NCBI RefSeq assembly: GCF_000166295.1
Contig: NC_017506.1
Span: 1,922,001 to 1,986,000, forward strand
Direction: 5' to 3'
Length of the DNA stretch: 64,000 bases
From: Marinobacter adhaerens HP15
Lineage (GTDB): Bacteria > Pseudomonadota > Gammaproteobacteria > Pseudomonadales > Oleiphilaceae
Part shown: piece by piece, positions 58,634 to 64,000 of the stretch
How the letters are laid out: each line of letters begins with the position of its first letter
Numbering within the stretch: the first letter of the stretch is position 1
The notes under the pieces: generated by a model
Told to the model about the DNA's origin: nothing
The model's input: only the letters and a program-made list of their open reading frames with translations
Database searches by the model: none
Made by a program: the position numbers and the translations under genes

Positions 58634-58879
58634 AAGCCTCCTGCCCTTGTAGCCTCTGTAACTCATGCAAACTTCTGTAACAGATCGGCGGAAAGCGTAA
58701 CACTTGGTAACCGCCAAGAACGGTATCCAGATCACCAAATGAAAAACGCGAGTTCGGCAGTTAAAAACTGAGAAGAGTGTCGACTTATTTGACAGGGAGG
58801 GGAGATTTATCGGAGCAAAATAAAGGCTAAGCGGATAAGTTGAATTTTAAACGACTGTTTTAGCAGCTTTTAAGTCAAG

Positions 58880-58981
58880 TGGCCCTGTATTTGCTCACTG
58901 GAAATCGGCGGGAGTGCCTTCAGGCAACCCCGCTTGATATGCCGAGCTTTGCCGATGCCCTCAACCGCATCGGCTTTTTTT
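58880..58981 (+). ncRNA. Candidate short RNA ending in a plus-strand terminator
   Basis: Downstream of the operon start region, on the plus strand, a hairpin GCGGG..TGCC-TTCA-GGCA..CCCGC (58908-58933) is followed by a terminator: GCCGATGC / GCATCGGC (58951-58958, 58967-58974) and TTTTTTT. TCGGC at 58905-58909 can pair with GCCGA at 58941-58945. No plus-strand gene precedes it, so it may end a small RNA. The T-run overlaps the coxE-like stop codon on the other strand. No clear promoter is visible. The rest of 58634-58879 shows nothing I can name. Confidence 0.35.
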
Positions 58982-60157
58982 ATTTACTCAGCTGTTTCAT
59001 GGCCGACTCGAGGCCCTCGACGGTCAGCGGATACATGTGGTCGTTGACGAGCTGCTTGGTCATTCCCAACGAACCTCCGTTACCCCAGTAACTCTCCGGA
59101 AGCGGGTTGATCCAGACAACCTTGCGGAAGTGCTCATTGATGCGTTGAAACCAGGTAGCGCCCGCTTCCTCGTTCCAGTGCTCAATTGAACCACCGGGAT
59201 GGGAAATCTCGTAAGGCGCCATGGTCGCATCGCCGACAAAGATCACTTTGTAGTCGGGCGTGTACTTGTGAAGAATGTCCCAGGTGCTGGTGGTTTCATT
59301 CATCCGCCGGATATTGTTTTTCCAGACACTTTCATAAACGAAATTGTGGAAATAGAAATATTCCATGTGCTTGAATTCGAGCCGTGCGGCCGAAAACAGC
59401 TCCTCACAGACACGAACGTGGGGGTCCATGGAGCCGCCCACATCGAAAAAGATCAGCACTTTCACAGCGTTATGCCGTTCGGGCACCATCTTCAGATCCA
59501 GATAACCGGCATTGCGGGCAGTGGAACGAATCGTGTCGTCCATATCCAGCTGGTCTGCCGCACCCTGGCGGGCGAACTTGCGCAACCGACGCAGCGCCAC
59601 CTTGATGTTCCGTATGCCCAGAGTCACGCTGTCGTCCAGATCCTTGAACTCGCGTTTTTCCCAGACTTTAACGGCCCTGCCGTGGCGGCCATTCTTCTGG
59701 CCAATACGGAAGCCTTCGGGGTTATAGCCGTTCGCCCCGAATGGTGAAGTGCCGCCGGTTCCGATCCATTTGTTGCCACCGGCGTGGCGCTCTTCCTGCT
59801 CTTCCATTCGCTTCTTGAAGGTCTCGATAAGCTCCTCAAGGCCTCCCAGAGAATCAATTTTGGCCTTCTCTTCCTCAGACAAGTGCTTCTCGAACTCGGC
59901 CCTCAACCAGTCGTCCGGAATCAGGGCTTCCAGCAGGTCGTCGAGGTTCTCGATACCTTCAAAGTAAGCCTGAAAGGCGCGGTCAAACTTGTCGAAGTGG
60001 CGCTCGTCCTTAACCAGGCAGAGCCGAGCGAGGTAGTAGAACTCTTCCATATCCGCAAAGGCGAGCCTCTTCTGCAGGGCTTCCAGAAGATCCAGGAATT
60101 CCCTCAAACTGGCAGGCACCTTCGCGCGCCGAACTTCAAGAAAAAATCAATCAACAT
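58980..60157 (-). CDS. CoxE-like VWA domain protein, with a one-base frameshift near the start
   Basis: About 392 residues once repaired. From ATG 60157 the frame reads MLIDFF, and one extra T in the TTTTTT run (60141-60146) continues it as LEVRRAKVPASLREFLDLLEAL. That is the conserved N-terminus of this family; unrepaired, the frame opens only at GTG 60119. The C-terminal VWA domain has a modified MIDAS DVGGSM and FVGDATMAPYE. A basic middle region (KVWEKREFKDLDDSVTLGIR) is typical. It pairs with the MoxR ATPase upstream, in the style of RavA-ViaA. Confidence 0.85.
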
Positions 60158-60191
60158 AAAACGTGACTCTTGCCAGTGTTCTTGCCGAGAA

Positions 60192-61034
60192 TCAGCTGCG
60201 ACGACGGGCCATAAACGCGAGCTTCTGCAACAGGTGAACGTCCTGCTCGTTCTTCACCAGAGCACCATAAAGAGGCGGCAGCGCCGAACTGGAATCCTTC
60301 TCCTGCAACATTTTCGCCGACAGCTCATCAGCCATCAGCAGTTTCAGCCAGTCAATCAGCTCCGAGGTGGACGGCTTCTTCTTGAGGCCCGGGACCTTGC
60401 GCACATCGAAAAAAACTTCCAGAGCATCGCGAACGATTTCCTGCTGCAAGTCCGGGAAATGCACGTCCACGATATTCTGCATGGTGTCGTGGTCCGGGAA
60501 GCTGATGTAGTGGAAGAAGCACCGGCGCAGGAAGGCATCCGGCAGTTCTTTTTCGTTGTTACTGGTGATCACCACGATCGGGCGTTTCTTTGCCTTAACC
60601 AACTTCTGAGTCTCATAGACAAAGAACTCCATACGGTCGAGTTCCAGCAAGAGGTCGTTAGGGAATTCGATATCCGCTTTGTCGATTTCATCAATCAGCA
60701 ACACAACCTGCTCATCAGCCTCAAAGGCCTCCCAAAGCTTGCCCTTTACGATGTAGTTGCTGATGTCCTTGACCTTTTCATCACCCAACTGGGAGTCCCG
60801 CAGACGGGAAACCGCATCGTACTCGTACAGGCCCTGCTGGGCCTTGGTGGTGGACTTGATGTGCCAGGGAATCAGTCTCATCCCGAGGGCGGCGGCCATT
60901 TCCTCGGCCAGCAGGGTTTTCCCGGTGCCCGGCTCGCCCTTGATCAACAGCGGGCGCTGAAGCGCAATCGCTGCGTTGACGGCCATTTGCAGGTCATCGG
61001 TGGCTACGTACTTCTCGGTACCGGTAAACTTCAT
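60192..61034 (-). CDS. MoxR-family AAA ATPase
   Basis: 280 residues, a single AAA module. Walker A GEPGTGKT (33-40), Walker B VVLLIDEIDKAD, sensor 1 VVITSNNEKELPDAFLRRCFF. MoxR ATPases act with VWA proteins in chaperone-like maturation of enzymes or complexes. It lies 34 bp before the coxE-like gene and 17 bp after the membrane VWA gene, so the three likely work together. Client unknown. Confidence 0.92.
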   Translation of the reverse strand: MKFTGTEKYVATDDLQMAVNAAIALQRPLLIKGEPGTGKTLLAEEMAAALGMRLIPWHIKSTTKAQQGLYEYDAVSRLRDSQLGDEKVKDISNYIVKGKLWEAFEADEQVVLLIDEIDKADIEFPNDLLLELDRMEFFVYETQKLVKAKKRPIVVITSNNEKELPDAFLRRCFFHYISFPDHDTMQNIVDVHFPDLQQEIVRDALEVFFDVRKVPGLKKKPSTSELIDWLKLLMADELSAKMLQEKDSSSALPPLYGALVKNEQDVHLLQKLAFMARRRS

Positions 61035-61051
61035 GGTCTGGTTCCTGTTGG

Positions 61052-63174
61052 TTACTTTTTCTGGTCTTTCTGATCCGGTTTTTTCTTCGAGTCGTCTTCG
61101 GGCAATCCGGACTCGTCCTGATCATAATCGGGTAAATCGTCGAATTCGGACAGATCGAAATCTTCAAGCCCGAACTCCTCCTCATCATCATCTTCCGGCC
61201 CATCAGCGTCGGACGGATCGGCAATATCCTCCAGCTCCGGGATATCCTCATCCAACTCGCCAGGCTCTTCCTCCACCGGGGTATCCGCTACCGGGATGTC
61301 CTCTTCCAGTTCGTCGGTCGGTTCAATCTCTGGTTCCGTAAGCGCTTCATCTTCCGACTTCAGAGCGGCCTCATGTTCATCAATGACGGCCTCCAGCTCA
61401 GACATATCGTCCTCAAATGCTTCCTCGGTTACCTCAGGGATTTCCTCGGCTTCGACATCCTCTTCCGGCTCTGAGACTGCCTCCGGCTCGGGTTCTGGTT
61501 CGGGTTCGGTCTCTTCCTGCAGATCCTCAAGTGTTTCGCGCTCTGATGCTGCTTTCTCTTGCGCCTGCTGATCCTGTTTACGCTTACGGATGGCAAACCA
61601 GACCAAACCGCCAATGAAGAGAAGACCACCGCCGGCTGCGCCGACCATCCACAAAGGCACGGCAAAGCAGGTTCCGCGTCTTCCGGCTCCTCAGGGGCCG
61701 GTTCAGGCTCCTGGACCGCTGGCGTCTCTGGCTCCTCCACCTCGCTTACGTCGATGGGCGATGTAATCGCCGGTTCCGGCCCGGATTGCTCCGGCTCAGA
61801 CACCGGCGGCTCCGGTTCAGACTGCTCAGGAGCGAGCGCCGGTTCTGTCACCTGCGGCTCCGGCGATTCAGCCGGTTCAACCCCTTCAGGCATCGTAAAC
61901 CCGACGGTGGCGCTGAACTTGCGGCTGAAGGTCTGGCCATCGGCCACCACGTCAAAGGTGTAGAGGCCCGCGGCTGGCAAACGACTTACCGTATCCCGGT
62001 AGGTGCCGTCTTCCGGCGGCTGCTCTCCCGACAATACCTTGGTTCCACTTCTGCCATCCTCGGAGGTGATACTGAGGCTGACCTCAATCACACCCAGAAA
62101 ATCGGGATTAGTGATTTTCTCACCTTCTTCGAAAAAGCCGACCCGGAGCTTGAGGGGCTCCTGCAATGTAAATGAAGGAGGTAGAGGATTGACCACCATC
62201 CTCAGATCGCTAACGACGGTAACCCGGCTGCCCTCTCCGAGTTCGCCATTAATGCGCCACTGCCCTGCCAACGGCTCATTGACCGTAATAAGATCGTAAC
62301 CGGCTTCCCTGGCCCACCGGACGTTGTCGGGAAACTCCGAAAGATTAACGACCTGATCGTCCGGGCGCACGAGGGCAAGCTCCCGGGTGGCAGAGGTTTC
62401 AGACTCGCCCCAGAAAATCAGGGCGGTAAACTCACGAACGCCCTCGTCCACAGTAAAGCCATTGCCCTCAATGGGAATCTGCTCCTGTGGGACCGCGGTA
62501 TTCAATGCCTGAAGAAATGCCAGGTTCAGCGCATCTGCTGTATCCGCCACCTGGAAACGACCGCCGGAGTCTGTCGCCAACGCTTTCAGAAAGTCGGTAT
62601 CGGCGGCCTCAGAGAGAGCCACGGGGTGAAAGGTAGCGCCCCTTTCGATGAGATCAGCGACAATCGTATCCAGAATGCGAGTTTCCTCTGCGGTATTCTT
62701 TGCAGGATCGTCGGAGATATCGACCTTGCCGTCGGTCAGCAGTATGAAGTGGGTCCGGCTCAGATCGCCGTCTGTGAAATAATCATCGCTGGCTGTCTCA
62801 ATAGCCGCGCCAAGGTTTGTTCTGAGTGCGACCGAGTTAATCTGAGCTGAGCGCTGAATGGCCATTTCCCGCCATGCGTTGTTCACCTCACGGTGCGGCA
62901 CCAGCATGTTGACATACTGCCCGAAGGTCCAGACACCCGCGGAGGCCCCCTCTGGCAAAAGCCGGGCCAGCAGACGCACGGCGGGCTGTCGCAGGTTGTC
63001 CGGATCGGTGTCTTTCATGGAGCCCGAGATGTCGACTATGATCCGGACGTCCGACTGCTCCGGCAGTTGAACATCGTCGCTCTCCTGGGCATTCAGCCCG
63101 GCTGGCAGACTGAGCACGAAGCAAAGTGCAACCAGCCCAAACCATCTCGATGTCATCTCTCTCAAGGCATCCAT
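61052..63174 (-). CDS. Membrane-anchored VWA domain protein, interrupted by a one-base frameshift
   Basis: About 707 residues if repaired. Frame one (63174 down) has a signal peptide (1-29), a VWA domain with intact MIDAS DISGS (48-52) and a beta-rich region, then a Pro/Glu-rich linker. Frame two (from about 61660) has a membrane helix (AAGGGLLFIGGLVWFAIRKR) and a very acidic cytoplasmic tail. One extra T in GCTTTGCC near 61666 joins them as EPAFAVPLWMVG. The domain order signal-VWA-helix-acid tail is coherent. It lies upstream of moxR in the same run. Confidence 0.8.
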
Positions 63175-63198
63175 CCTTATCTTTTTTTCTTTTTCGCG

Positions 63199-63543
63199 CT
63201 ATTTACGAACAAGACGATAGCGAACCAGATCCAACACCCAGACCAGCAGCATGACCAAGCCGGCGAGCCCCAGGTTGAACATGGCCCGACCTGAAGCGTC
63301 GGCGTCGCCAAGAATCATTTCGTAGCCGCCGAACAGCCAGGCGGGAATCCACCAACCGGCCAGATCGGGTGATTCAACCGGCGTGAGCAGCAAAGCCACC
63401 AGGGCGGCGAGAATCAGGGTCCGCACTCCATAAAAAGGTAGAAAACGGATCAGGCTCTTCATCATGTAAAAGAACACGACAAAGGCTATAGCGTAGGCGG
63501 CCCAGAAAATCCCATAGGCCATTTGTGCATCGGTATCAATCAT
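63199..63543 (-). CDS. Small integral membrane protein
   Basis: 114 residues. Three to four membrane helices (MAYGIFWAAYAIAFVVFFYM, TLILAALVALLLTP, FNLGLAGLVMLLVWVLDLV). Start ATG 63543 overlaps the ycgN stop as TAATG; the frame continues upstream inside ycgN without sense. Unknown function; its place before the VWA and MoxR genes suggests it belongs to that group. Confidence 0.75.
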   Translation of the reverse strand: MIDTDAQMAYGIFWAAYAIAFVVFFYMMKSLIRFLPFYGVRTLILAALVALLLTPVESPDLAGWWIPAWLFGGYEMILGDADASGRAMFNLGLAGLVMLLVWVLDLVRYRLVRK

Positions 63544-63989
63544 TACAGGATCCAGTGAATGATATGTTCTTCCCAGTCTTCTTCCGGCACGCGGTCTTCT
63601 GAAATCACCTTGTGACGGATCGAAACGCCTGCTTCGTGTACCGAATCCGGATCCCCGCTTCGCAAGGGATGCCAATCGGCCAGCGGCCGGTCTTCAGCCA
63701 GGGTGCGGTAAGCGCAGGTGTACGGCAACCAATGGTAGTCGTTGACGGTACCGGGTGTCAGTACCGTGCAACCCGGCACCTTCTTGAGCCGCTCTTCGTA
63801 AACGGTGCACTGGCAGGTCTCTTCGTTCATATAACGACACACCAGATCGGTGTGGTAGACCTCGCCGGTGTCTTCGTCTTCCAGTTTGTTCAGGCAACAC
63901 TTCCCGCAACCGTCGCAAAGAGACTCCCATTCTTCAGGCGTCATTTCATGCAGGCGCTTACGTTGCCAGAACGGCACCTGGGCAATCAT
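63543..63989 (-). CDS. YcgN family (UPF0260) cysteine-cluster protein
   Basis: 148 residues. Eight conserved cysteines: C25, C28, C31 and C32 in LCDGCGKCC, then C51, C59, C61 and C74. This pattern (CxxCxxCC) is characteristic of YcgN/YkgJ-type proteins that bind zinc or an iron-sulfur cluster. The function is not established. Start ATG 63989; only 11 bp remain before the window edge. It overlaps the small membrane gene by one base. Confidence 0.92.
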   Translation of the reverse strand: MIAQVPFWQRKRLHEMTPEEWESLCDGCGKCCLNKLEDEDTGEVYHTDLVCRYMNEETCQCTVYEERLKKVPGCTVLTPGTVNDYHWLPYTCAYRTLAEDRPLADWHPLRSGDPDSVHEAGVSIRHKVISEDRVPEEDWEEHIIHWIL

Positions 63990-64000
63990 GGATTGCGCTG

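Noticed and set aside
58700..58740. Promoter for the nine-gene operon
   Set aside because: TTGGCG is present but no acceptable -10 box lies at the right distance; I could not support a specific site.

Overview
The window reads as a contiguous chromosomal segment of a marine gammaproteobacterium close to Marinobacter. I base this on protein style and on gene order. Several blocks match what I remember of the Pseudomonas aeruginosa map: folC-accD-(trp)-truA-fimV-asd-leuBDC-lysR, prmB-aroC-MFS, pabB-thrH-cysH-cysB, and hrpA-fadD-maoC. I cannot confirm the genus without a database. I see no rRNA, tRNA, CRISPR array, transposase or phage gene. Almost everything lies on the minus strand.

Layout. 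1-12856: the 5' end of folC, then accD, trpA-trpB-trpF, truA, the polar hub protein gene fimV, asd and leuB-leuD-leuC. 12857-15463: a LysR regulator divergent from leuC and an MFS transporter broken by a one-base frameshift. This stretch also holds three copies of a structured intergenic repeat with a fixed 55-nt core and copy-specific self-complementary arms. 15464-25274: aroC, prmB, a patatin, a DUF4892 protein, a hydrolase, pilZ, holB, a TgpA-type transglutaminase and a DUF58 protein, mostly overlapping. 25463-27764: three poorly characterised exported proteins. 27989-34948: pabB, thrH, cysH (APS-reductase type), cysB and a MalT-like LuxR regulator. 35056-35188: a candidate small RNA with a strong terminator. 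35213-43789: dinG, an orphan gspA-gspB pair, a DUF3336 patatin, mlaA, a thioesterase and a FabH2-like ketoacyl synthase. 43940-50361: hrpA, fadD and a MaoC hydratase.

50409-58633 is the most unusual region: nine tightly packed genes encoding an ExbB/TolQ-type channel, two dissimilar ExbD/TolR proteins, a proline-rich TonB-like protein with an AgmX/PglI-type C-terminus, three TPR proteins and two small exported proteins. I infer a proton-motive-force-driven trans-envelope machine. In one ExbD the conserved membrane Asp is replaced by Asn.

58980-63989: a CoxE-like VWA protein, a MoxR ATPase, a membrane-anchored VWA protein, a small membrane protein and a YcgN protein.

Quality note: four minus-strand genes (MFS, exbB, coxE-like, membrane VWA) each lack exactly one T in a T-run, and restoring it gives a family-typical protein. 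This looks like a systematic homopolymer error in the sequence, so those genes may be intact in the organism.
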